DNA of 64,000 nt from a bacterium (GTDB lineage Bacteria > UBP4 > UBA4092 > JAOAEQ01), in assembly GCA_026416715.1 (NCBI GenBank), contig JAOAEQ010000006.1, positions 74,061 through 138,060 of the forward strand, read 5' to 3'. The position numbers were made by a program, and so were the translations under genes. Below the pieces are notes generated by a model. It worked only from the letters and a program-made list of their open reading frames with translations, made no database searches and was not told the origin of the DNA. Shown piece after piece: positions 16,257 through 25,790 of this stretch (position 1 is its first letter; each line of letters begins with the position of its first letter).

Positions 16257-18482
16257 ATGACTACCAAACCTATTTATCTCGCTATACTCTGGCATATGCA
16301 TCAACCGTATTATCGTGATGTAATCAGTAGAAAATGTTTTTTTCCGTGGGTACGATTACACGGAATTAAAGATTATTACGATATGCCAGCGATTTTGGAA
16401 TCATACCCGAACGTTAAACAGAATTTTAACCTGGTGCCGAGTTTGATAGAACAAATTGAGTTATATACCGAGCAAGGCGAAACCGATATTTTCCTTGAAT
16501 TAAGCCGGAAACCTGCGGCAGAGCTTACTCCGGAAGATAAAGAATTCCTGCTGTTAAATTTCTTTTTCGCTAACTGGCAAACGATGGTTGACCCTTATCC
16601 ACGGTATCAGGAACTCTTAAACCGACGTGGTCGGTATCTCGGAAAAGAAGAGGTTAAATCCGTTATTCGATATTTTTCGAAACAAGATTATCTTGATTTA
16701 CAGGTCTGGTTCAATCTCGTCTGGTTTGATCCGCTCCATCGGCAACGCGACCCAGCGCTGGCAGAATTAATCAAAAAATCGAGACGGTTCTCGGAAGAAG
16801 ATAAACAATTCGTTTTAACTAAACAACTCCAAATATTGCGTGAAATTATGCCACTGTATCAGCGAATGCAGGATACCGGACAGATTGAGGTTTCCGTCTC
16901 GCCTTATTATCATCCGATATTACCGCTCCTCTGCGATACCGAAATTGCTAAACACTGCCAACCGAATATAAAACTACCAGAAATACGGTTTATCCATCCG
17001 GAAGATGCAGAAGCACAAATCGTTTCTGCTTTGCAGTTTTATCAGGAGCGATTCGGTTGTTCATCAGCCGGGCTCTGGCCTTCAGAAGGGTCGGTTTCAG
17101 ATGCGGTGATTTCGTTAGCCGCAAAGCATGGATTTCGCTGGTTGGCAACTGATGAAGGAATACTTCAACGGTCATTCGGAGATGGATTATCTCCGGTCGA
17201 TTCTGCGGTTGGGAAAAAAGGCATTTTGCGTCCGGCAGATTTGTATCGACCTTATCTGGTTGGCGAAACGAAAGAGCGACCGTTGGCAATCGTTTTCCGC
17301 GACCGGACCCTGTCAGACCTTATTGGATTCCAATATTTCAAGATGACCCCGAAAGAAGCGGTAACCGATTTCATCGCGCGATTAGAACGAATCGCAAACC
17401 AGGTTGCAAACGAGCCGGAACCGCGCCTGGTTACCGTTATTCTCGATGGCGAGAATGCTTGGGAATATTATCCCAATGATGGTCATGATTTTTTGGAACT
17501 GCTCTATCAACAGCTGAACGACCATCCGAGAATTAGATGCACTACGATTAACGAGTTTATTTCGCAGCATCCGCCGGTACATCGGCTCCATAAAATTCAT
17601 CCTGGCTCCTGGATAGATAGTAATTTTGCCATTTGGATTGGGTCAGAAGAAGATAATGCTGCTTGGGAAATGTTAGCGGAAGCTCGACAAGTATATGCGG
17701 CAGCGAATCCGAACGAAATCGGAACAGAAAATCTTGCACTCGCTTGGAAATCGCTATTGATCGCAGAAGGGAGTGATTGGAATTGGTGGTATGGAACAGA
17801 ACATAGTTCGAGTTTAGATGAACAGTTCGACCAGCTCTATCGAACGCATATTGGGAATATCTATACCGCATTAGGTCGCGATATCCCGCCACAGGTTGCG
17901 GTACCGATTAAACGCGTTCAAGAACAACTTTTTTCTCTGCCGGTCGGATTAACCAAACCGAAACTGGATGGAAAAGTCACCGATTATTATGAATGGCTAA
18001 ACGCTGGAAAATATGAAGTTAGCCGCAGCGGCGGGACAATGGAACCGGCCCATAGTATTGTAAAAACGATATATTGTGGATTTGATTTATCGAATGTTTA
18101 CCTGCGAATTGATACCAACCTTGCATTATGTAGTGCTGAGTTTAGCGAAATCACCACGTTAATTTATTTCTTCAAGCCAAAACGGAAAATGCTCGAATTA
18201 ACGGTTCGTCGGACGAACGAGCATTGTGAAGCGACGGTTTGGGAATATATCCCAAACAATGGCGGATGGAATCCACAGAAAAAATTGACTTCGGTCGCGG
18301 TAAATAAAATCATTGAACTTGGGATTCCGTTTACCGATTTAGACGCAAGCCCTAGCGATATCGTTCAACTCCAGGTGTTGATTAAACATGGTGAGATAAA
18401 CATTCAACGCTGTCCGGCGAACGGGGTTATCCAGTTTACGGTCCCTGCGGAGAATTATGAAGAACTAATGTGGTCAGTGTAA
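16257..18482 (+). CDS. Glycoside hydrolase family 57 (amylase/alpha-glucan enzyme)
   Basis: 741 residues. The GH57 start LAILWHMHQPYY is followed by the family's LHGIKDYYDM and FNLVPSLIEQI. The likely nucleophile is E277 in GLWPSEGSV and the acid/base is D397 in VILDGENAWEYY. After the (beta/alpha)7 barrel and helical domain a beta-rich C-terminal region (about 560-741) follows, as in long cytoplasmic GH57 proteins. There is no signal peptide, so it acts inside the cell, probably on glycogen or maltodextrins. It is preceded by an extended -10 promoter and is convergent with the AMMECR1 gene. Confidence 0.92.
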   Translation: MTTKPIYLAILWHMHQPYYRDVISRKCFFPWVRLHGIKDYYDMPAILESYPNVKQNFNLVPSLIEQIELYTEQGETDIFLELSRKPAAELTPEDKEFLLLNFFFANWQTMVDPYPRYQELLNRRGRYLGKEEVKSVIRYFSKQDYLDLQVWFNLVWFDPLHRQRDPALAELIKKSRRFSEEDKQFVLTKQLQILREIMPLYQRMQDTGQIEVSVSPYYHPILPLLCDTEIAKHCQPNIKLPEIRFIHPEDAEAQIVSALQFYQERFGCSSAGLWPSEGSVSDAVISLAAKHGFRWLATDEGILQRSFGDGLSPVDSAVGKKGILRPADLYRPYLVGETKERPLAIVFRDRTLSDLIGFQYFKMTPKEAVTDFIARLERIANQVANEPEPRLVTVILDGENAWEYYPNDGHDFLELLYQQLNDHPRIRCTTINEFISQHPPVHRLHKIHPGSWIDSNFAIWIGSEEDNAAWEMLAEARQVYAAANPNEIGTENLALAWKSLLIAEGSDWNWWYGTEHSSSLDEQFDQLYRTHIGNIYTALGRDIPPQVAVPIKRVQEQLFSLPVGLTKPKLDGKVTDYYEWLNAGKYEVSRSGGTMEPAHSIVKTIYCGFDLSNVYLRIDTNLALCSAEFSEITTLIYFFKPKRKMLELTVRRTNEHCEATVWEYIPNNGGWNPQKKLTSVAVNKIIELGIPFTDLDASPSDIVQLQVLIKHGEINIQRCPANGVIQFTVPAENYEELMWSV

Positions 18483-18588
18483 TAACAAATCCGAATTTCG
18501 CATATCGAAACAAAACAATACATGCTACATGCTGAATGCTGAATAGTGATTTTCTAAAATCGTTTCTCCTGTTCAATAAGAATTTAGT

Positions 18589-19185
18589 TTAGGGTTCGTG
18601 GAAGATTTCGGCAGAATAAATAAATATTTCCGTATCTTTATCTTTCCAAGCATCCGGTGGCAATCCGGCTTTATAACAAGTATGCTGTAAAAACTCTTCG
18701 CGCGACCAGCCGTATTCCGTAGCAACTTGCGGTAATAATGTTCCGCCACGCCAGCCTCGAGTAATATACAGTCCATGTTTACCGACTTGGATTTCGTTGA
18801 TATCGCGGATTTTTTTTCGCGGGGTTAACACCGATATTTCAATTCTAATTTTAGGCAGTTCATCCGGAGTAACCGGAGAAAACCGTGGGTCGTCAGTTGC
18901 TGCCGCCAGTGCCATCTGTTGCACTACTTCAGCTACTGGCATATCCGGCTCGAACCGACCGATACAACCACGTAACTGCCCTTGAATTGTTAAGGTTACA
19001 AACGCGCCGAGTTTCTGCTGGAGTTCTGGTTCGGATATTTTTAGTTCTGGTACCCGATGGAAGCGAACATAACTTTCAATCGCTTCTCGGGCGATACGCA
19101 ACAATTCTTTTTTCGCTTTTTCTGTTAAAGCCGGACTACCTGATACTGGTGGTTCAATTCTAGTTTCATTATTTTTCATAACCAT
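18589..19185 (-). CDS. AMMECR1-domain protein (AmmeMemoRadiSam system protein A)
   Basis: 198 residues. It covers the AMMECR1 domain from about 20 to 195: LRGCIGRFEPDMPVAEVVQQ, then AAATDDPRFSPVTPDELPKI and the family's IRIEISVLTPRKKI, ending with a GWRGGTLLPQVATEYGWSRE segment. The biochemical role is not established. Bacterial and archaeal copies sit with MEMO and a radical SAM enzyme (AmrS). Here the MEMO gene lies 76 bp upstream on the same strand, which supports the system, but no AmrS is in the window. The start could be 19185 or 19179. Confidence 0.9.
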   Translation of the reverse strand: MVMKNNETRIEPPVSGSPALTEKAKKELLRIAREAIESYVRFHRVPELKISEPELQQKLGAFVTLTIQGQLRGCIGRFEPDMPVAEVVQQMALAAATDDPRFSPVTPDELPKIRIEISVLTPRKKIRDINEIQVGKHGLYITRGWRGGTLLPQVATEYGWSREEFLQHTCYKAGLPPDAWKDKDTEIFIYSAEIFHEP

Positions 19186-19261
19186 AAAAAGATTCCACAG
19201 ATTCTAAGACCTGATTGTAGAGATTAAATCGGGGTAATCTGATTGATAATCTGTTCAATCA

Positions 19262-20137
19262 TTACTTAGCTTTAGTTATCGCGATCGCTGCATATCCAAC
19301 CACTTGCGATTTATCTCCTATTGCGACATCGCCGGAATTAGCGTATTTCAATAACGTCGCATGGTTCGCTCCGAGCTGTTTACTAGCTAGGACGACTACT
19401 TTCACCGCCGCTTCACTACACACCACACAATGGAGGTTCGGAATCCCTTTTCCGAGCCAGGTATCGGTTATCCTATCCAGTTGTTTGACATCTAGCGCGA
19501 GTATCGCTTCTATTGCCGCGTTATCAACTTCAACCGCATAGCGATACGCCGGATAATGGGTTAAATCCGTGCTAGCGATAAGAACAATTGATTTTTTCGT
19601 TGCCGCAATTGCGGTGGAAATATCGGTGGCAACCGACTCGCAGGTTTCGGTATCCGAATCATTGATAAGAATCGGAACAATTTTCGCTTCCGGCGCTACC
19701 TGTTGCAGGAATGGTAGCTGTACCTCCAGCGAATGCTCATATTTATGCGCAGCCGGATTAACTGTTATCGAACCGTTGTTTTTTATCAATTGCCCAGCTA
19801 ATTCAGAATCAATTTCAACCATACCAAGCGGAGTTGCAAACGCACCGGTTTCACAGAGCGCCGCACCGCTAATCGGATACCGATGACTTAATCCGACGAT
19901 AATCGCAGTATCTATTTTCTTTCCGACCAGCGGTTTATAGGCATATCCAGCTACATGACCGGAATAAATATATCCTGCATGTGGCGAAATCAAGGCAAGC
20001 AGGTCACCGGGAAACGAGGGGAGTTTTGCCTGTTCGATATATTCCTTCACCTCATTCTGCAATTCGGTGGCATCATCAGGATAAAATTGTCCCGCTACCG
20101 CAGGTGCACGGATATTTTTTGCTGCAGCAAATTTCAT
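19262..20137 (-). CDS. MEMO-family protein (AmmeMemoRadiSam system protein B)
   Basis: 291 residues from the ATG at 20137. AGAAGGT at 20145-20151 gives a 7-nt spacing to that ATG, so the upstream GTG at 20146 is not needed. The sequence shows RAPAVAGQFYPDD, ISPHAGYIYSGHVAGYAY, VGLSHRYP and IASTDLTHYP, all typical of MEMO, a fold related to LigB-type dioxygenases with conserved His and Cys near the metal site (CVVCSEAA). The system's chemistry remains unknown. It is followed by AMMECR1 in the same transcription unit. Confidence 0.92.
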   Translation of the reverse strand: MKFAAAKNIRAPAVAGQFYPDDATELQNEVKEYIEQAKLPSFPGDLLALISPHAGYIYSGHVAGYAYKPLVGKKIDTAIIVGLSHRYPISGAALCETGAFATPLGMVEIDSELAGQLIKNNGSITVNPAAHKYEHSLEVQLPFLQQVAPEAKIVPILINDSDTETCESVATDISTAIAATKKSIVLIASTDLTHYPAYRYAVEVDNAAIEAILALDVKQLDRITDTWLGKGIPNLHCVVCSEAAVKVVVLASKQLGANHATLLKYANSGDVAIGDKSQVVGYAAIAITKAK

Positions 20138-20690
20138 AAGTAACACCTTCTTTACGTATCAAGTAAACGAAAATTTCAAAAAACGAAAGAACCATTGAAT
20201 CCCGATAATATTATCCTTTTTATTCTTCCGTTTTTTAGTTCTTCAGTTTGTATGTTCGTTTCATTACAATAAGCATAGACCAAAAGGACAGTTTTTGTAA
20301 ATATGAAAATCGAAATATAATCAAATGCGGATTGAAATACTGCCAACCGAACGAGGATGTTTTCCCTTAATTAGTTTCAGTGGAAAGTTTACCAAAACAA
20401 GGATTATCCACCAATAACTACTCGGGGAATCGCAAGAAGGTTCTTCTTACCTCTTGACTCTTTACTCTAGCTCGTAACTATTCTATAATTAAATTATGTA
20501 ACTCTTTGAACCTTTAACTAAGATTTATACCGATACCGAACACCGGGTTCGCTACGTTATCATAGGAAATCCTAATGTCCTGTTCCTAATGCCTAAGGGA
20601 CTACAAACCGAAGAGGAACCAGTGTGGGTTTAACCCACACTGGTTCCTCTTAAGAAAAAATCATAAACTTATTTAACGCAAATTAGCTTT
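20138..20690. other. Intergenic region between divergent genes
   Basis: About 550 bp. It holds AACGAAAGAAC/GTTCTTC-type degenerate repeats (20165-20270), a TCTTCTTACCTCTTG string at 20442-20456 that also occurs at 5161-5175, and the palindrome at 20611-20651. No gene or RNA family is recognised. Confidence 0.5.
20611..20651. repeat. 41-bp perfect palindrome upstream of the DUF192 gene
   Basis: Arms 20611-20630 and 20632-20651 are exact inverted copies of 20 bp around a single central base. No T run follows on either strand (AAGAAAAAA on the plus side), so a simple terminator is unlikely. It ends 39 bp before the DUF192 start. Confidence 0.8.
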
Positions 20691-21113
20691 ATGAAATTAA
20701 GTGTTTTTAGCCGCGTGGTACTTCTCTTTCTCTTGATTGGATGCAAAACCACATCACCGCCGATATCCCAGGTGATCATTAACGGTCATCCGGTAACCGT
20801 TGAACTTGCAGTGACGCAAGAAGAACGACGTCGTGGATTGAGTTATCGCGATTCGCTCCCTGCAGACTATGGGATGTTGTTTATCTACCCGAATTCTGCG
20901 ATTCGATCGTATTGGATGAATGAAATGCGGTTCCCCATAGATATCATTTGGATTCGTGAAAATCGGGTTGTTGGTATCGTTCATTCCGCATCGACCACTT
21001 CTCCGCCACAACGATTCCAATCGCCGGAACCAGTGAATTATGTTCTGGAAGTTAATGCTGGTTGGGCAAACGCTCATTCTATAACCACTGGTGCCCATGT
21101 GGTATTTCGGTAA
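20691..21113 (+). CDS. DUF192-family lipoprotein
   Basis: 140 residues. A short hydrophobic leader ends in the lipobox LLIGC (Cys at about 18). The DUF192 domain follows: VELAVTQEERRRGLSYRD, GMLFIYPNSAIRSYWMNEM, PIDIIWIRENRVVGI and a YVLEVNAGWA stretch. DUF192 proteins are small, secreted or lipid-anchored, and have no settled function. A 41-bp palindrome lies just upstream and could control it. There is no obvious Shine-Dalgarno. Confidence 0.85.
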   Translation: MKLSVFSRVVLLFLLIGCKTTSPPISQVIINGHPVTVELAVTQEERRRGLSYRDSLPADYGMLFIYPNSAIRSYWMNEMRFPIDIIWIRENRVVGIVHSASTTSPPQRFQSPEPVNYVLEVNAGWANAHSITTGAHVVFR

Positions 21114-21263
21114 ACATAGATTACGCAGGTTGAAAAACAAAGATTGCTCCGATTAACTCTTATCTTTCGACGCCCACATCATTGTAGAACCACAACCCGC
21201 ACCGCTTAACCTAATTGACAAAACCGTTTATCCAATAATAATTCCGTAACTCCGCTAAAATTT

Positions 21264-21272
21264 TGCTATAAT
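21264..21272 (+). promoter_or_regulatory. Extended -10 promoter of glyQS
   Basis: TGCTATAAT within TTTTGCTATAAT, identical to the element before the GH57 gene, about 94 nt before the ATG. A TTGACA at 21215-21220 lies further upstream but is not spaced to this -10. Confidence 0.5.
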
Positions 21273-21366
21273 AATTAGTCTAATAATCAACAGGAATCAC
21301 GGTTTGGTTTTAGCTTGATAACAACAAACTGCTCTGCTGCATATAAAGGAATTTGAGGATATCATT

Positions 21367-22746
21367 ATGATTGAAATGGATAAATTAGTTTCATTATGTA
21401 AACAGCGTGGATTTATTTTCCAGAGTAGCGAAATCTACGGCGGGTTCGGCGGATTCTGGGACTATGGTCCGCTCGGAGTAGAATTGAAAAACAACGTTAA
21501 ACGTGCCTGGTGGAAATCTGTGGTGCAAGAACGAGATGATATGGTCGGAATAGACGCGGCGCTCATTATGAATCCGAAAGTATGGGAAGCGAGCGGGCAT
21601 GTGAGCCAATTCACCGACCCGATGGTCGATTGTAAATCATGCAAAAAACGATATCGCGCTGACCAAGTCGGAATCAAAGCGACTATCCACGGCGAACATG
21701 TAGCTGACGTAGTAGCACCGTCTCCTGCCAAAACACCAGCTGACAGTCAACGATACCAGCCGAAATGTCCGGCGTGTGGCGGCGAGTTGACGGAAGCGCG
21801 GCAGTTTAATTTATTGTTCCGAACGTTTGTTGGTCCGGTTCAGGATGAAGCGTCGGTTGCCTATCTTCGTCCGGAAACCGCCCAGGGGATTTTCGTTAAT
21901 TTCAATAATGTTCTGCAATCGAGTCGGAAAAAACTACCGTTCGGAATTGCGCAAATCGGAAAAGCGTTTCGGAACGAAATCACGCCTGGAAATTTCACGT
22001 TCCGTTCTCGGGAATTCGAGCAGATGGAAATCGAATATTTCGTGAAACCGGAACAAGCAGAAGAAGCGCATCAGAAATGGATTGCTGATCGAATGAACTG
22101 GTATATTAATCTTGGAATAAAACCGGAGAATCTCCGGCCGTATGTATATCAGAAAGAAGAACTGGCGCATTATGCTGCGGCATGTACTGATATCGAATAT
22201 CTCTTCCCGATGGGCTGGTCAGAACTAGAAGGGATTGCGAACCGAACGGATTTCGATTTAAGAAATCATTCGCGAGTGAGCGGAGTCAATCTAGTGTATT
22301 TCGACCCGGAAACCAACCAACATATAACACCGTATGTTATTGAACCATCAGCTGGGGTTGATCGATCAGTGCTGGCTTTTTTAATTGATGCTTATCACGA
22401 AGAGAAAGTCCGTGGGGAAAAAAGAAAAGTCCTCCGTTTGCATAAAGATTTAGCACCGATTAAAGTTGCGGTGTTCCCGCTGCTTGCGAATCGACCGGAA
22501 CTGGTTGAACTCGCGAAAAAACTCGCTGCAGAACTTCGTCCTTGTTTTCCGACGGCATACGATGATACCGCGTCTATCGGTCGGTTGTATCGCCGCCAAG
22601 ATGAAATCGGGACGTTATATTGTATCACGGTAGATGTGCAATCGCTAGAAGATAAACAGGTTACAATCCGCGATCGGGATACGATGGAACAAATCCGTGT
22701 TCCGATTGAAAAAGTGAAAGAAATTCTGAAAGAGAAACTCCTCTAA
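21367..22746 (+). CDS. glyQS: Glycyl-tRNA synthetase, alpha2 (single-chain) type
   Basis: 459 residues, class II. It starts with LVSLCKQRGFIFQSSEIYGG and has GFWDYGPLGVELKNN. A zinc-binding pair CKSC and CPAC brackets an insert at about 95-140. Motif 2 is FRNEITPGNFTFRSREFEQM and motif 3 ends in EPSAGVDRSVLA. A C-terminal anticodon-binding domain (about 360-459) completes it. It charges tRNA-Gly. This dimeric form differs from the alpha2beta2 GlyQ/GlyS enzyme of many proteobacteria. The DUF2334-like gene follows without a gap. Confidence 0.95.
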   Translation: MIEMDKLVSLCKQRGFIFQSSEIYGGFGGFWDYGPLGVELKNNVKRAWWKSVVQERDDMVGIDAALIMNPKVWEASGHVSQFTDPMVDCKSCKKRYRADQVGIKATIHGEHVADVVAPSPAKTPADSQRYQPKCPACGGELTEARQFNLLFRTFVGPVQDEASVAYLRPETAQGIFVNFNNVLQSSRKKLPFGIAQIGKAFRNEITPGNFTFRSREFEQMEIEYFVKPEQAEEAHQKWIADRMNWYINLGIKPENLRPYVYQKEELAHYAAACTDIEYLFPMGWSELEGIANRTDFDLRNHSRVSGVNLVYFDPETNQHITPYVIEPSAGVDRSVLAFLIDAYHEEKVRGEKRKVLRLHKDLAPIKVAVFPLLANRPELVELAKKLAAELRPCFPTAYDDTASIGRLYRRQDEIGTLYCITVDVQSLEDKQVTIRDRDTMEQIRVPIEKVKEILKEKLL

Positions 22747-22833
22747 ATGGAAATTAAATTTGCGATAAGTTTCACCCGCAACCGTAACGTTCGTCCAGCT
22801 GGCGGAAAGACCGCAAAACAACCATGGGCTGTA

Positions 22834-23745
22834 ATGAAATCTCAGTCTATTTCTGTTCTATGGTTCATTTGGTTATTTGTTTATGTGACGATATGTTCGG
22901 CCAGAACCGCTGCTGACCAAGGACCGTATCGGATAAAGGAATTCCCGAATGTCTGCGTTACGCTCCGGATTGATGATATGCAGTCCCGGATAACTACTTA
23001 CGGTCAATCTTGGTCGAAATTCCTGCAAACAGCGGAACGTCATGGCGCAAAATTAACGCTTGCGGTTGTTCCGCATCGGCTTATCGAACCACAGAATGAT
23101 GATGGCCGGTTGGTTGAACAACTGAACGGTGCTATCGCCCGAGGACATTGCGTGATTATGCATGGATATAACCATATTTGTCCGCTGTGTTTAAGTAGTG
23201 GGCATGAATTCTGCTGTAACACTTCCGCTCGCCGGTTATCTATCAAAGAACGGATTGAGTATCTGAAATTGGGGATAACGATTTTTGAACAAAAACTAGG
23301 GCGTCGTCCGTTATTCTATTGTGGACCTGGGTCTGATGACGAAATCGCATCGCCAAACTACGATGCGGTTACTGCTGCTGGATTTCGGTTCATCACGCAG
23401 GGAGATAATCATTATCCCTATCGCCGGCGTGAAGTTATCGAGGTTCCGTGTTCCGATGAGTTTACCTGGGGATTAACTACCGCAACCTATCAAAAAGCGT
23501 TGGACGAAGCGAAAACTCGGTTTTTGAACCTCGCTAAACGGTATCCAGGATATTTCGGTCTCTGTTTCCACGACCCGTTTATTCGTGATGGATATGAGAA
23601 CGGGTTGCTTGCTCAATGGTTAGATGAATTCCTGACTTTTATTGATACCGAAACTGCTGGAAACGTCTGGTATGCAACGAACGAAGAAGCCGCCGTGTAT
23701 TATTTTAATCTGCCTTCTCTCAATTACAATAACACTATCCGCTAG
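22834..23745 (+). CDS. Secreted polysaccharide-deacetylase-like protein (NodB fold, DUF2334-type)
   Basis: 303 residues from the ATG at 22834, which gives a classic signal peptide (SVLWFIWLFVYVTICSA). The ATG at 22747, directly abutting the glyQS stop, would add 29 basic residues ahead of it. The metal-site elements of a NodB barrel are visible: CVTLRIDDMQS with the Asp pair and VIMHGYNHICP with H-x3-H. FCGP-type segments (LFYCGPGSDDE) and GLCFHDPF follow. DUF2334/NodB proteins deacetylate or otherwise modify polysaccharides; the substrate is unknown. It is probably translated from the glyQS message. Confidence 0.75.
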   Translation: MKSQSISVLWFIWLFVYVTICSARTAADQGPYRIKEFPNVCVTLRIDDMQSRITTYGQSWSKFLQTAERHGAKLTLAVVPHRLIEPQNDDGRLVEQLNGAIARGHCVIMHGYNHICPLCLSSGHEFCCNTSARRLSIKERIEYLKLGITIFEQKLGRRPLFYCGPGSDDEIASPNYDAVTAAGFRFITQGDNHYPYRRREVIEVPCSDEFTWGLTTATYQKALDEAKTRFLNLAKRYPGYFGLCFHDPFIRDGYENGLLAQWLDEFLTFIDTETAGNVWYATNEEAAVYYFNLPSLNYNNTIR

Positions 23746-23753
23746 CGATTCTT

Positions 23754-24512
23754 TCAAACCATCTGGTTTTTTCGAGCAAGATACATAATTCGCGAACTAA
23801 ATGTTGACCCTGGATTTAAAGTAAAACAGTCATATTCTGCAATGGGGATTAATCCGGCGTTGCGTAATGCTCGATGAACCTGTTCAGCGGTATATGCGCG
23901 ATTAGCGAACTGCGTAGTAATTTTCCTAACTTTATTCTTTTGAGTAACATAAATCGTCGCGTTCACCGTTGCCCGTTTTCTCTTGGCGGAATAGGATGAC
24001 TGGAAAATAACATAAAGGTTTTTCTTTTTCTGTTCGGAATGCTTATTATTCCAGAACGTTTTCAATCCGAATTCGGTGTTTAAATCGAACATAAACAATC
24101 CGTTCGGATGCAGAACGGTTCCAACATTTCGACAAACCCGTTCGAAATCTCGGTAGGTATAAAGATGGTTCATGGCATCGAAAAAACAGGTTACTAAATC
24201 ATACCGCTGATTCATGGTTAGGTTTCGCATATCCTGGCAAGAGAACTTAATCGGCAGCCCGATTTTTTTCGCCTTTTTTCGAGCTAGTTTAAGCATCGGC
24301 TCAGAAATATCTATTCCGGTAACTCGATATCCTTGTTTAGCTAACAGAATCGCTGCCGTACCGGTTCCGCAAGCTAAATCGAGTATCGTTTCTGGCTTAC
24401 ATCCGATTGTCGCTAAAAGCTGGTCAAGATAGAGAACACATTGTTTACTAAATTCATCGAACGAGAGCGCATCATAATATGGTGCGAATCGTGCATAGCT
24501 ATTTTGGTTCAT
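23754..24512 (-). CDS. Class I SAM-dependent methyltransferase
   Basis: 252 residues. Motif I LDLACGTGTAAILLAKQG and motif II VTGIDISEPML (SAM binding, about 43-72) are followed by SCQDMRNLTM and the acidic CFFDAMNHLYTY. The C-terminal half is beta-rich with a lid similar to small-molecule or unassigned methyltransferases. The substrate cannot be told. It is convergent with the preceding gene (8 bp between stops). Confidence 0.85.
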   Translation of the reverse strand: MNQNSYARFAPYYDALSFDEFSKQCVLYLDQLLATIGCKPETILDLACGTGTAAILLAKQGYRVTGIDISEPMLKLARKKAKKIGLPIKFSCQDMRNLTMNQRYDLVTCFFDAMNHLYTYRDFERVCRNVGTVLHPNGLFMFDLNTEFGLKTFWNNKHSEQKKKNLYVIFQSSYSAKRKRATVNATIYVTQKNKVRKITTQFANRAYTAEQVHRALRNAGLIPIAEYDCFTLNPGSTFSSRIMYLARKNQMV

Positions 24513-24653
24513 ATCATACTCAATTAAACCGATTTACTCACGGTAACAAAGTTAAGGTATATTATACCGCAATCTGCAAATTTGCTATGATACGTAGTGA
24601 AAAAATGGATTGGCTGGATTTTCATTCATATCTATTCTAAGAGTTCGTTTTTC

Positions 24654-24683
24654 TTGCTTATAACCGTAGTTTTTCGTTACAAT
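24654..24683 (+). promoter_or_regulatory. Candidate promoter for terC
   Basis: TTGCTT at 24654-24659 and TACAAT at 24678-24683, 18 bp apart. A second candidate -10 (TGCTATGAT) lies at 24583-24591. Confidence 0.35.
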
Positions 24684-24783
24684 ACTTTTTAAGCTACACA
24701 TTTCATGAATTCAAATATACCTGCGGTTTCCAACCATAGCTTCACGGGGATTGGAACTACCGGATACAGACTATATCTTAATT

Positions 24784-25734
24784 ATGTCAATTCAACTTAC
24801 TGCATGGATTGTGTTCAATACTTTAGTTTTCGGAATGCTCGCGTTAGACTTGGGGATATTTCATCGGAAAGCGCATGTGGTTCGTATCCGCGAAGCGCTT
24901 ATCTGGAGTGCAGTCTGGATTTGTTTAGCGTTGTTATTTAATCTCGGTATCTATTTTTGGCGCGGGAGCCATACCGCAATCGAATTCTTGACCGGTTATC
25001 TTCTCGAAAAATCGTTGAGCGTAGACAATATATTCGTGTTCTTGCTCATCTTCTCTTATTTTCGCGTTCCGGCGGAATACCAGCATAAAGTGTTATTTTG
25101 GGGCATCCTTGGCGCTTTGATTATGCGGGCAATTTTTATCATTACCGGGGTCGTTCTCATCCAGAAGTTCCATTGGGTAATATATCTCTTCGGCGCATTT
25201 CTCATTTTAACCGGGATAAAAATGGCGTTCCAGAAAGATAAACAAATTTATCCGGAACGAAATCCAGTGTTAAAATTATTTCGCCGCTTTATGCCAGTAT
25301 CGGCTGATTATCACGGTAGTAAATTCTTCATTATCAACAAAGGAAAATGGCTGGCAACACCGATGTTTGTAGTTCTCCTGGTAATTGAGACCACAGATGT
25401 GATTTTTGCTGTGGATTCGATTCCGGCTATCTTTGGAATTACTCGCGACCCTTTTATCGTTTACACGTCAAACGTGTTCGCAATTTTAGGGCTTCGCGCG
25501 CTATACTTTGCTATTGCAGGAATAATGCGATTGTTTCATCATCTGCATTATGGACTATCAATTATTTTAGTTTTTATAGGCGTAAAAATGCTTATCACTG
25601 ATTTCTGTAAAATCCCTATCGTAATTGCATTAGGAGTTGTTGCTGGGATTTTATTAATATCCATCGTTGCTTCGCTCGTATGGCCACGTGCTACAACGGT
25701 GCCAGATAAATCCGCCGATCGGGAACATCAGTAG
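24784..25734 (+). CDS. TerC/Alx-family integral membrane protein
   Basis: 316 residues from the ATG at 24784; a TTG at 24751 would add 11 residues. About nine membrane helices. The family signatures are WSAVWICLALLFNLGIYFW, EFLTGYLLEKSLSVDNIFVF with the conserved acidic residues, and IETTDVIFAVDSIPAIF. TerC/Alx proteins export manganese or metallate secreted metalloproteins and are linked to tellurite resistance. The ending differs from tellurite-operon TerC only in length. I looked for a yybP-ykoY manganese riboswitch in the 270-bp leader region and could not recognise one. Confidence 0.93.
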   Translation: MSIQLTAWIVFNTLVFGMLALDLGIFHRKAHVVRIREALIWSAVWICLALLFNLGIYFWRGSHTAIEFLTGYLLEKSLSVDNIFVFLLIFSYFRVPAEYQHKVLFWGILGALIMRAIFIITGVVLIQKFHWVIYLFGAFLILTGIKMAFQKDKQIYPERNPVLKLFRRFMPVSADYHGSKFFIINKGKWLATPMFVVLLVIETTDVIFAVDSIPAIFGITRDPFIVYTSNVFAILGLRALYFAIAGIMRLFHHLHYGLSIILVFIGVKMLITDFCKIPIVIALGVVAGILLISIVASLVWPRATTVPDKSADREHQ

Positions 25735-25790
25735 CGCTGGTTCGGCAAGAAATACTCGCAACTTCATACTGAACGTTTGCACAGATATCG

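Noticed and set aside
20611..20651. Rho-independent terminator
   Set aside because: Symmetry extends through the centre without a loop and neither strand has a T run.
24513..24783. yybP-ykoY manganese riboswitch before terC
   Set aside because: Could not identify the conserved paired elements; only promoter-like strings are visible.
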